Assembly: GCF_024679095.1 (NCBI RefSeq)
Contig: NC_066528.1
Coordinates: 18,135,332-18,199,331 of the forward strand
Length of the DNA: 64,000 nucleotides
DNA from: Eriocheir sinensis
Lineage: Eukaryota > Arthropoda > Malacostraca > Decapoda > Varunidae
Reading direction: 5' to 3'
Shown here: positions 24,968 to 37,100 of the stretch, in pieces
How the letters are laid out: the number at the start of each line of letters is the position of its first letter
How positions within the stretch are numbered: position 1 is the stretch's first letter
The notes under the pieces: generated by a model
Databases searched by the model: none
What the model saw: the letters and a program-made list of their open reading frames with translations, nothing else
What the model was told of the DNA's origin: nothing
Program-made: the position numbers and the translations under genes

Positions 24968-25656
24968 ATGTTTTAACCCCTTGACTACGGATTTCCTACA
25001 AAAAGACATCACCAAGCTACAGGAGTGGAACAAAAAGTGGCTGCTACAATTCAGTGAAGAAAAATGTAAAGTCCTGCACCTTGGGAGGGGATATCCAGCA
25101 CACCAATACAACATGGGAAACACTCCACTACCCACCACAGAGGCAGAGAAAGACCTGAGAGTGTATGTTACCAGGCAATACCACATGGGAAACACTCCAC
25201 TACCCACCACAGAGGCAGAGAAAGACCTGGGAGTGTATGTTACCAGGCAATACCACATGGGAAACACTACACTACCCACCACAGAGGCAGAGAAAGACCT
25301 GGGAGTGTATGTAACCAGGCAATACCACATGGGAAACACTCCACTACCCACCACAGAGGCAGAGAAAGACCTGGGAGTGTATGTTACCAGCCAATACAAC
25401 ATGGGAAACACTCCACTATCCACCACAGAGGCAGAGAAAGACCTGGGAGTGTATGTTACCAGGCAATACCACATGGGAAACACTCCACTACCCACCACAG
25501 AGGCAGAGAAAGACCTGGGAGTGTATGTTACCAGGCAATACCACATGGGAAACACTCCACTACCCACCACAGAGGCAGAGAAAGACCTGGGAGTGTATGT
25601 TACCAGGCTACCAGTGAAGGCGAAATCCATGCCAATCACAGCGGACGGGTTATAGA
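24968..25656 (+). mobile_element. Reverse-transcriptase fragment amplified as a 72-bp minisatellite (copy 1)
   Basis: Begins [20 protein letters not shown] and [12 protein letters not shown], a LINE reverse-transcriptase region. Then about seven 72-bp units follow, each encoding [20 protein letters not shown] plus YVTR, all in frame. It ends with GGCGAAATCCATGCCAATC and GCGGACGGGTTA. The start AACCCCTTGACTACGGATTTC and the reverse of the end look like weak inverted ends. Related copies are at 45610, 53030 and 54475. Confidence 0.93.
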
Positions 25657-26340
25657 CACTGGCAATGTTGCTGACCTACCCAATTACCTTATGTTTGTTG
25701 TATAAGAAGAAAAAGCTCATCAACTGTTTTATCATTTTATATGCAATGGGACAGTTTGGGAATTCTTTACCTAGACAAAAAAATTAGTAGCCTAGTTAAA
25801 CTTTATAACCACCTAGGTACCCAAGGCTTGACTTGATAAATACTGAAGCTGAAGTTACAGGTTTGGACTAACTTGCATAACACATCCATCAAGGGTTTCT
25901 GGTCCCCTATAGTTAAGCCATTTCAAAGAGTCCGTTTGGGAGGTGGATTTTGCGGGTCCTTTCCTTGCCTCTGGTCTGCCCCACACAGTCCCAACACCTA
26001 TTTTTCCCTCTCATATATAACCAATAGGTAACATATCAACAACTTCGTAAACAAACCACCTAAGTCATTATATTCTACTTTACAGGAAATCAGAAAAGAA
26101 GTGTCATTATCTCATTTGGCTTCAGATTTGGGCAGTAATGAAAAGGCCAATTCTAGAACACTCAAACCCTGAATGACGAAGGCTACTCTACAAAAATGGG
26201 CGTCATGTTGAAAAACTGATGTAGACAAAAGCTGGGAAATTGTTGAAAAATGACGTACGCGATTATTTTATGAGGGTGACGATATGAGAGGAAAGGGCAG
26301 ATGTTGGGACAGTGTGGCAGAGCAGATCGGAGGAAAGGAC
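25657..26340. other. Intergenic, nothing recognised
   Basis: AT-rich unique-looking sequence with no coding frame or repeat found by eye. Confidence 0.6.
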
Positions 26341-26359
26341 CCACGAAATTCGACACAAA

Positions 26360-26758
26360 AACAGAAAAGTTGGAAAGTTTCGTTTAGTCAGCGCAACATC
26401 TGTGGTCATATGCCGGAGAGAGACAGAAAAAGTTGGAAAGTTTCGTTTAGTCAGCGCAACATCTGTGGTCATATGCCGGAGAGAGACAGAAAAAGTTGGA
26501 AAGTTTCGTTTAGTCGGCGCAACATCTGTGGTCATGTGCCAGAGAGAGACAGAAGGGGAAGGAATTATAGGAGAAGGGAACAGACCCCAGGAGACAGGAC
26601 ACAACCCCTGATTAATACCTGGTACCCATTCACTGCTGGGTGGACAGGGGCGTAGGGTATCGGAAAACCCGCCCATATTTTTCCACTCCACCTGGGAATC
26701 GAACCCGGGCTCTCTCGGTTGTGAGCCAAGTGTGCTAACCACTGCACCACGAAGCCCC
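26360..26758 (-). mobile_element. tRNA-derived SINE with 62-bp internal triplication
   Basis: On the minus strand from 26758: GCTTCGTGGTGCAGTGGTTA then GCACACTTGGCTCAC, and a B-box GGTTCGATTCCC, the tRNA-like head. The body follows with GGGTACCAGGTATTAATC. At the other end a 62-bp segment (GTTGGAAAGTTTCGTTTAGT, GCGCAACATCTGTGGTCAT) is present three times. A second copy at 36040-36307 has one such segment. Confidence 0.88.
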
Positions 26759-27144
26759 CACACCCAAACGGACTATTTGAAGTGGCTTGACTACAGCATG
26801 ACTTAATAACCACCGTTGTGAAATTAAAACATTCTCCCGGGCACCCACCTCTAGTACGGCTGATGCTTGCGGCAAGGCTGAGAACAAGGAGAGGTGTAAA
26901 GCAGCACGGAATGCCTGCCAGAAGCTGATATGGTGCGTAGGCTGCTGTTCCTTTCCGCCTCACACAAGAGCAACGTTGCCAGGTTATCGTACTCGGAGTA
27001 TCAAATTTACCAGCTTCTCCGCCATAAATATCACCAGGAAACAGGAATGATAAACCGTTTCAACAATAACTACAAATAAATCTCGGTATTGTGGCCCAGG
27101 AAACGGTTTTGTGGTGGAAATCGGGAAATATGAGAAGCTGAGTA

Positions 27145-27573
27145 CAGGTAACTCGATTTACGCGAGTTTGGTTTACACGTTTTTGAAATAACGCAGGGTC
27201 CAAAATCCAAATAAATGTTTAATTTACACGTTTTTTTTTAATTATACGCAATATTTTATGGAGTGGCCACCAGATGTCTCACGCAACCGGACTCACACAG
27301 CGCCACAGCCACACAGCTGAGCTCAGTTCTTCCCACGCGCCACTTGAACAACAATACAGTACCCACGCTGCCACGCTACTCAACAAGAACACCCTCGCTG
27401 CTGTGCTACCACGAGGGGAAGGGCAGCCAGAGGAGGAACCACGAGAGGGAGAGGAGTCAGAGTGATACAGTACGCAATAAAGGTACAAACCTACCTCTTG
27501 TTTGATTTACCTTGTTTTTGATTTACGCGATCTCTTCAAGGACACAATACTCGCATAAATCAAGAGTTACCTG
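27145..27573. mobile_element. Tigger/pogo-like MITE, copy 1
   Basis: Terminal inverted repeats CAGGTAACTCGATTTACGCG and CGCATAAATCAAGAGTTACC plus TG, flanked by TA on both sides (27143-27144, 27574-27575). This fits Tc1/mariner superfamily insertion. Length 429 bp with no transposase. The interior includes TTTTATGGAGTGGCCACCAG. A second copy is at 59066-59500. Confidence 0.88.
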
Positions 27574-27965
27574 TACGACAACCTGGCAACGTTGAACGAG
27601 AGCAACACCTACCACTGAGCAAAAGCCTTCCCGGTCACTAGTAACTTATCACAGTGCGGCAGGCAGGCCATTGGGGTGCTGGGCTGGGAGTCGGCTTAAG
27701 TAGCATTTTCAGCACTTGGTAAGCTTTTCGAATTGTGTCATGTGTTGTGAAATTGAAGTGAAGATTTGCCTGACGTTGAAGGAGTTGGCAAGTATTGAAA
27801 GCCTGTCTATGTTGTACTCTGCAGCTTAATATTAATACGAAACAGAGCTGGTGTTACAAAATGCACTCAGGAAAGTACCGTACAACTTAACGTAATCAAG
27901 AATATGAAGTCAACAAAATTAAGGCTCATTAAAAACAATAAAATGAACTTAAGCTTCCCCTGCGA

Positions 27966-28176
27966 TCAGTGACTCTCGCCCTTCTTCCCTGTAACCCTCT
28001 TGAAGTCTGCCATCTTGGTCGTCTGTACCGGCGAGCCAATGATCTGGATGTAGCTGACCTGCGTGGTCTCGGCGCCAGTCTGGTTGTCCTTGAAGAACAT
28101 GGTGAAGTTCATGACGTTCTGTAGCTTGACGAACTTGAGGGTCACCAGCTCACCCTCCAGGTCCTTGGGGGTCAGC
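27966..28176 (-). CDS. TXNL1: TXNL1 exon 6 (PITH end, stop)
   Basis: Acceptor tctccag. It encodes LTPKDLEGELVTLKFVKLQN, MFFKDNQTGAETTQVSYIQI and KRVTGKKGESH; stop TGA at 27968-27966. Confidence 0.98.
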
Positions 28177-31100
28177 CTGGAGAAGAGATAGACAGCCTGG
28201 AGTCAGTCACTAAATATACCATCTCCGAAAATGGAAGGCACTCACATCAACTCCTTCAAAAACAAACAAAAAACAGGGACAAAAACAGCCTAAAAAAGTA
28301 GATAGAATTGAGTGTTAGAATAGTGAGTTTGAGGAAGAAATTGAGGAAGAACTACGAAGAACCGGATGGAAGGGAACTCACATCAACTCCTTCAAAAACA
28401 AGAAAAAACAGGGACAAAAACAGCCTGAAAAGTAGATAGAATTGAGTGTTAGAATGGTGAGTTTGAGGAAGAAATTGAGGAGCTATCAAGAACCTAAAGG
28501 GATGGGGGGCACTCACGTCAACTCCTGCACTGGGTTGGCGCTCTCGGCTGTGTCAAAGTCGATGGTGTGAGGCTGGTTGATGAAAAGCTTGAGTGTCTTG
28601 GGCCCATTCTCAGCCGGGCCTTTGATCCTCATACTGTGGAGCTTCACGGCTTGATTAAACGACAGGTACAATATTAACTGGAAATGGGAGAGTTAGGAGT
28701 TAAATGCTGGGTTAAAAGCTTGACTAAATGACGAAATATTAAGACAGAGCTAAGAGTTATAGGCACAATTAAGAGCTTGACTAAATGACAGGTACAATAT
28801 TAACTGGAAATGGGAGAGTTAGGAGTTAAATGCTGGGTTAAAAGCTTGACTAAATGTAGGGTTAAAAGCTTGACTAAATGACGAAATATTAAGACAGAGT
28901 TAAGAGTTATAGGCACAATTAAGAGCTTGACTAAATGACAGGTACAATATTAACTGGAGGGTTCAAAGCTTGACTAAATGACGAAATATTAAGACAGAGT
29001 TAGGAGTTATAGGCACAATTAAGAGCTTGACTAAATGACAGGTGTTGTATTAACTAATTGACTGAGAAGAAGAAGAAGAAGAAGAAGAAGAAGAAGAAGA
29101 AGAAGAAGAAGAAGAAGAAACCAAGACACCAGTACATGAAAAAGAAGAAGAAGAAGAAGAAGAAGAAATCCAAGACAGCAGTACATGAAGAAGAAAAAGA
29201 AGAAGAAGAAGAAGAAGAAGAAGAAGAAGAAGAAGAAGAAGAGAAAATCAAAACATGAATAAAATAACAACCACTAACTAAGAGAAAGCCATGGTTGCAT
29301 TGTGCCAAGATAGTAGGACACGGGAATAAAATGATGACCACGTATCCAGCTATCAACAATCTTTCACCTGCTCGTCCGTGTCCGACTCCATGTAGCCGCC
29401 GGAGGACGAGAGCGCCTGGGTGAAGGGATGCTCGTCACTCTCGTTCAGACACTCACAACCTGACTTGTTGATCATTGGCATCAAGTCGATCTGAAACAAG
29501 TCACGGGTGGATTAGTGGTGTACAAAGTTAGTCAAGTAAGTTAGTAAGATAGGTTGTTTACTACTCATCCCAGAGCACCTTAAACCTAACCTAACCTAAG
29601 TCAAGTAAGTCAGTAATCAGATGAGTTGCTCAATACCCAGCACCCTTACCTAACCTTAGTCAATATTAAGACAGGTTGATTACTACCCAGCACCCTTACC
29701 TAACCTAACCCAACCTAACCTTACTCAATATTAAGACAGATTGCTTACTACCCAGCACCCTTACCTAACCTAACCTAACCTTAGTCAATATTAAGACAGG
29801 TTGCTTACTACCCAGCACCCTTACCTTACCTAACCTAACCTAACCTTACTCAATATTAAGACAGGTTGATTACTACCCAGCACCCTTACCTAACCTAACC
29901 TAACCTAACCTTACTCAATATTAAGACAGGTTGATTACTACCCAGCACCCTTACCTAACCTTACTCAATATTAAGACAGGTTGCTTACTACCCAGCACCC
30001 TTACCTTACCTAACCTAACCTAACCTTACTCAATATTAAGACAGGTTGATTACTACCCAGCACCCTTACCTAACCTAACCTAACCTTAGTCAATAATAAG
30101 ACAGGTTGATTACTACCCAGCACCCTTACCTAACCTAACCTAACCTTAGTCAATATTAAGACAGGTTGCTTACTACCCAGCACCCTTACCTAACCTTAGT
30201 CAATATTAAGACAGGTTGCTTACTACCCAGCACCCTTACCTAACCTAACCTAACCTTAGTCAATATTAAGACAGGTTGATTACTACCCAGCACCCTTACC
30301 TTACCTAACCTAACCTTAGTCAATATTAAGACAGGTTGATTACTACCAAACACCCTTACCTTACCTAACCTAACCTTAGTCAATATTAAGACAGGTTGAT
30401 TACTACCCAGCACCCTTACCTAACCTAACCTAACCTTAGTCAACAATAAGACAGGTTGATTACTACCCAGCACCCTTACCTAACCTAACCTAACCTTAGT
30501 CAATATTAAGACAGGTTGATTACTACCCAGCACCCTTACCTTACCTAACCTAACCTTAGTCAATATTAAGACAGGTTGATTACTACCCAGCACCCTTACC
30601 TAACCTAACCTAACCTTAGTCAACAATAAGACAGGTTGATTACTACCCAGCACCCTTACCTAACCTAACCTAACCTTAGTCAATATTAAGACAGGTTGAT
30701 TACTACCCAGCACCCTTACCTAACCTAACCTAACCTTACTCAATATTAAGACAGGTTGATTACTACCCAGCACCCTTACCTTACCTAACCTAACCTTACT
30801 CAATATTAAGACAGGTTGATTACTACCCAGCACCCTTACCTAACCTTACCTAACCTAACCTTACTCAATATTAAGACAGGTTGATTACTACCAAACACCC
30901 TTACCTAACCTAACCTAACCTAACCTTACTCAATAATAAGACAGGTTGATTACTACCAAACACCCTTACCTAACCTAACCTAACCTTAGTCAATATTAAG
31001 ACAGGTTGATTACTACCCAGCACCCTTACCTAACCTAACCTAACCTTAGTCAATAATAAGACAGGTTGATTACTACCCAGCACCCTTACCTAACCTAACC

Positions 31101-34100
31101 TAACCTTAGTCAATATTAAGACAGGTTGATTACTACCCAGCACCCTTACCTAACCTAACCTAACCTTACTCAATATTAAGACAGGTTGATTACTACCAAA
31201 CACCCTTACCTAACCTAACCTAACCTAACCTTACTCAATAATAAGACAGGTTGATTACTACCAAACACCCTTACCTAACCTAACCTAACCTTAGTCAATA
31301 TTAAGACAGGTTGATTACTACCCAGCACCCTTACCTAACCTAACCTAACCTTAGTCAACAATAAGACAGGTTGATTACTACCCAGCACCCTTACCTAACC
31401 TAACCTAACCTTAGTCAATATTAAGACAGGTTGATTACTACCCAGCACCCTTACCTAACCTAACCTAACCTTACTCAATATTAAGACAGGTTGATTACTA
31501 CCCAGCACCCTTACCTTACCTAACCTAACCTTACTCAATATTAAGACAGGTTGATTACTACCCAGCACCCTTACCTAACCTTACCTAACCTAACCTTACT
31601 CAATATTAAGACAGGTTGATTACTACCAAACACCCTTACCTAACCTAACCTAACCTTACTCAATATTAAGACAGGTTGATTACTACCCAGCACCCTTACC
31701 TAACCTAACCTAACCTTACTCAATATTAAGACAGGTTGATTACTACCCAGCACCCTTACCTAACCTAACCTAACCTTAGTCAATATTAAGACAGGTTGAT
31801 TACTACCCAGCACCCTTACCTAACCTAACCTTACTCAATATTAAGACAGGTTGATTACTACCAAACACCCTTACCTAACCTAACCTAACCTTACTCAATA
31901 TTAAGACAGGTTGATTACTACCCAGCACCCTTACCTAACCTAACCTAACCTTACTCAATAATAAGACAGGTTGATTACTACCCAGCACCCTTACCTAACC
32001 TAACCTAACCTAACCTTACTCAATAATAAGACAGGTTGATTACTACCCAGCACCCTTACCTTACCTAACCTAACCTTACTCAATATTAAGACAGGTTGAT
32101 TACTACCCAGCACCCTTACCTAACCTAACCTAACCTAACCTTAGTCAATAATAAGACAGGTTGATTACTATCCAGCACCCTTACCTTACCTAACCTAACC
32201 TTACTCAATAATAAGACAGGTTGATTACTACCCAGCACCCTTACCTTACCTAACCTAACCTAACCTTACTCAATATTAAGACAGGTTGATTACTACCCAG
32301 CACCCTTACCTAACCTAACCTAACCTTAGTCAATATTAAGACAGGTTGATTACTACCCAGCACCCTTACCTAACCTAACCTAACCTTAGTCAATATTAAG
32401 ACAGGTTGATTACTATCCAGCACCCTTACCTAACCTAACCTAACCTTAGTCAATATTAAGACAGGTTGATTACTACCAAACACCCTTACCTAACCTAACC
32501 TAACCTTAGTCAATAATAAGACAGGTTGATTACTACCCAGCACCCTTACCTTACCTAACCTAACCTTACTCAATAATAAGACAGGTTGATTACTACCCAG
32601 CACCCTTACCTTACCTTACCTAACCTTACTCAATATTAAGACAGGTTGATTACTACCCAGCACCCTTACCTAACCTAACCTAACCTTAGTCAATAATAAA
32701 ACAGGTTGATTACTACCCAGCACCCTTACCTTACCTAACCTAACCTTAGTCAATATTAAGACAGGTTGATTACTACCCAGCACCCTTACCTTACCTTAGT
32801 CAATAATAAAACAGGTTGATTACTACCCAGCACCCTTACCTAACCTAACCTTAGTCAATATTAAGACAGGTTGATTACTACCCAGCACCCTTACCTTACC
32901 TAACCTAACCTTAGTCAATATTAAGACAGGTTGATTACTACCCAGCACCCTTACCTTACCTAACCTAACCTTAGTCAATAATAAGAGAGGTTGATTACTA
33001 CCCAGCACCCTTACCTAACCTAACCTAACCTTAGTCAATAATAAGACAGGTTGATTACTACCCAGCACCCTTACCTAACCTTAGTCAATATTAAGACAGG
33101 TTGCTTACTACCCAGCACCCTTACCTAACCTAACCTAACCTTAGTCAATATTAAGACAGGTTAATTACTACCCAGCACCCTTACCTAACCTAACCTAACC
33201 TTAGTCAATATTAAGACAGGTTGATTACTACCCAGCACCCTTACCTAACCTTAGTCAATATTAACCCTAGAACACTAACCTTAGAAAAAGTCACACCACT
33301 ACTAACCATGGGTACATCATACCCGATTTTGAAAAAAAAATAATAAAATTAAATGTAAAGTTTTAATGGAATAAAGTTACATGAAGGGACTTCAAACTTT
33401 GTATCTTGACTTAACATTAAGAAGAACTGAAAAACGTATTGTTTTGGTATGAAAATCAGGTACTGAAAAATGTTACTAAAAATAGGAAAAATATTCAAAA
33501 ATTTCAAAAAAAAAATTTCATAAAAAAAATTATCATCCGATGGCTTCCAAACTTCTTGTATGGCCTCCCAGGTCCTGTGATCCACTGCACAGGTGATCAC
33601 TAAAAAAGTACGTAAACAATATCCTAGGGACATGTACAACACCCTGTATCACCAACCATGGGTATGCCGCACCCGAATGTAGGCCTACAACAAAGGTGAG
33701 CAGAGAGAGCGAGACAACGTGACCTTCCCCTACACTGTCAAGCGGGCACATGAAGCTACTGAGGAGATGGGTACCCTCAGAGCACCGGAACCATACACAA
33801 TGGCAATGGCGTCATTCGCATGGGTACCTCATACCCATGGTTAGCGTTCTAGGGTTAAGACAGGTTGATTACTACCCAGCACCCTTACCTAACCTAACCT
33901 AACCTTAGTCAATAATAAGACAGGTTGATTACTACCCAGCACCCTTACCTAACCTAACCTAACCTTACTCAATATTAAGACAGGTTGATTACTACCCAGC
34001 ACCCTTACCTAACCTAACCTAACCTTACTCAATATTAAGACAGGTTGATTACTACCCAGCACCCTTACCTAACCTAACCTAACCTTACTCAATATTAAGA

Positions 34101-37100
34101 CAGGTTGATTACTACCCAGCACCCTTACCTAACCTAACCTAACCTTACTCAATAATAAGACAGGTTGATTACTACCCAGCACCCTTACCTAACCTAACCT
34201 AACCTTAGTCAATATTAAGACAGGTTGATTACTACCCAGCACCCTTACCTTACCTAACCTAACCTTACTCAATATTAAGACAGGTTGATTACTACCCAGC
34301 ACCCTTACCTAACCTAACCTAACCTTACCTTAGTCAATATTAAGACAGATTGCTTACTACCAAACACCCTTACCTAACCTAACCTAACCTAACCTAACCT
34401 AACCTAACCTTAGTCAATATTAAGACAGATTGCTTACTACCAAACACCCTTACCTAACCTAACCTAACCTAACCTAACCTTACCTAATTTAACCTAACCT
34501 TAGTCAATAACAGGACAAGTTGCCCACTACCCAACACTCACATGCCCGGGTACGCCTGAGTCCTCCACCTCCTCCCCGTCACCATCGCCGTAGTGCTGCC
34601 GGATCTTGGCCTCCAGACCCTCAGGATCCGCCCCCTGCAGGCTGTCCAGCTTGGTCTGCCGCGGAACAAGAAACAAGTGAGATGTGAGTGGCCAGCGCCT
34701 GTCATGATTACACTTTATGCCCACTACTCACGAGGCTGCCAATAATTACATAAACATTTGAACATCTTATCTATAGTTGTTGTTTTTTTTTTGTTTGTTT
34801 TTTACAACAAAGGAGGCAGCTCAAGGGCACACAAAAAAAGAAAACAATAATGAAAAAAAGCCTGCTACTCGCTGCTCCTAAAAAAGAAACAAAAGAGGTG
34901 GTATAGGGATGTATGATATTAGTTTTCATTACATGTGAAATAGAGAGGCAAGAATGAGCTTGACATCATACTAAATATACATACTAAACATTTGAACATT
35001 TTATCTATAGTTACAATTGTATAATATTAGTTTTCTTTACATGTGAAATAGAGAGGCAAGAATGAGCTTGACATAATACTATATATACATACTAAACATT
35101 TGAACATTTAATCTATAGTTACAGTTGTATATTGGTTTTCTTTACATGTGAAATACAGAGGCAAGAATGAGCTTGACATCATACTAAATAAGAGATTGAC
35201 TTGACGCAAACTTGAACCATGACTCGGCAAAAATGTCACAAAGAGAAAAATGAGAAATGTATATATAAATTGCTGTTTCTTGGCTGATCTTTCAAGTGCG
35301 CTAAAGTGAGAATGATTTAACGGGGAAAGAATATTCTGCATACGACCGAACATAACTATCTATCACTAATAATATATACAAAAAATATAAATTGATGTTT
35401 CATGTCAGATCTTTCAAGTACAAACTGTGGCTAGAATACTTTAATGGGAAAGGATATCCTGCATAAGACTGAACATATCAATCTATCACAAATAAAACAA
35501 GATATAAATTGTTGTTTTATGTCAGACCTTTCATGTATAAACTAATCCTAGAATACTTAAATGGGAAGGAATATTCTGCATAAGATGATAAGACTGAACA
35601 TATCAATCTATCACAAGTAGAACAAAATATAAATTACTGTTTCTTGTCTGGCCTTTCAAGTACAAACTAACCCTTGAATACGTTAATGGGAAGGAATAAT
35701 CTGCATAGGACAGAACACAAGTACCTATAAGCTGACCTTGTTCCTGAAGAAGATGAATGTCGGTGCGGCCGAGACCCCCTGTGAGGCGGAGGTTGTCGGG
35801 CACTGGTTGACGTCGATCTTGAGGAAGACAGCATTGGGGAATCTGCGCGCCATTTCCTCGAACACTGGGGCAATGCGCTGACACGGCCCACATCTGGAAG
35901 ACAACGAGAAGTGCTTACATCTTTATACCGATTGATTTTCGAGTGAGGTTTGCGTATGGCTTTCATGAGGTTTCCTGCCCTGAATTGTCCAAGATAGTTG
36001 ATTGAATGACTTGGGTGTTGTAATGAGTGACCCACCCGATGCAGAAAGTTGGAAAGTTTCATTTAGTCGGCGCAACATCTGTGGTCATATGCCGGAGAGG
36101 CAGCAGGGGAAGGAATTATAATAGAGAACAGATCCCAGGAGACGGGACACAACCCACGATTAATACCTGGTACCCATTCACTGCTGGGTGGACAGGGGCG
36201 TAGGGTTATCGGAAAAGCCACCCAAATTTTTCCACTCCGCCCGGGAATCAAACCCGGGCTCTCTCGGTTGTGAGCTGAGCGTGCTAACCACTGCACCACG
36301 AAGCCCCTATCCGATGCAGAAAGCCTCCCAAACTCACTCAGCCAGGGGGTACCTTTTTGACCAACTGGTTAAGGAGTGACTTTCCCATCCAGCTGGTTGA
36401 AGGTTTGATCCCCAGCACCGGTAAAACTCTTTCTGGGTCTGGATTACTGCTACAAAAATATGTTAAACAGAAGTAAATCCCCAGTTTTGTTACTATCAAT
36501 TTGCCTCGCGTGTGTGTATAGTAAATAGAGATAGATATAAACACATGTATGAGGTTCAAAAGATTCAGAATGACAAGATCTACACTGAGAGACATGTAAG
36601 AATTTTCCAGCTTGAAGATTCTGTTTACCAAAATAATACCAATAATAAACCTCATCCTCCACTAATGAGGTTTCAGGCCCCACTCTGCGGCCAGCACAGC
36701 GCTCCGCAACAATATAATGGTTAGACCAAGAATTAACCACAATGCACGTTTGAAATGTCGTAGGATTTAGTGAATGAGTGAATCCAGTGCTTTCTGAAAA
36801 GTTACTGGTGTCATTTCAATAATCTCAGCATTATCATAGTTATTCACCCATGTTTCAATGCATGTATCAGGGTCTCAGGACACCTCTCCTCCCGAATCTG
36901 ACCTTGCTTTTGGCCACCTCTTCTGATTCTTTTATGGGAGCAGCGATTAGCGGGCTTTTTTTTATTATTGTTTTTTTTGTGTGCCCTTGAGCTGCCTCCT
37001 TTGTTGTAAAAAAAATAAAAAATAAAAATGTTAAAATATCAACCTTTTTTTTATACTTTATAGGATCACAAATACCTATTCAAAGTTTTATTTCCAAATC

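Noticed and set aside
26690..26758. Functional tRNA gene
   Set aside because: A and B box-like motifs are present but no clean cloverleaf, and the same sequence recurs at 36240 joined to a common body, so it is a SINE head.
27263..27505. 80-codon frame shared by 27263-27505 and 59139-59432
   Set aside because: Similarity is due to two copies of the same MITE; no transposase motif, and frames differ by indels.
29560..34535. Possible true telomere or subtelomere
   Set aside because: CCTAA runs are only 2-5 units long and embedded in a 60-bp unit between TXNL1 exons; there is no long uninterrupted telomeric tract.
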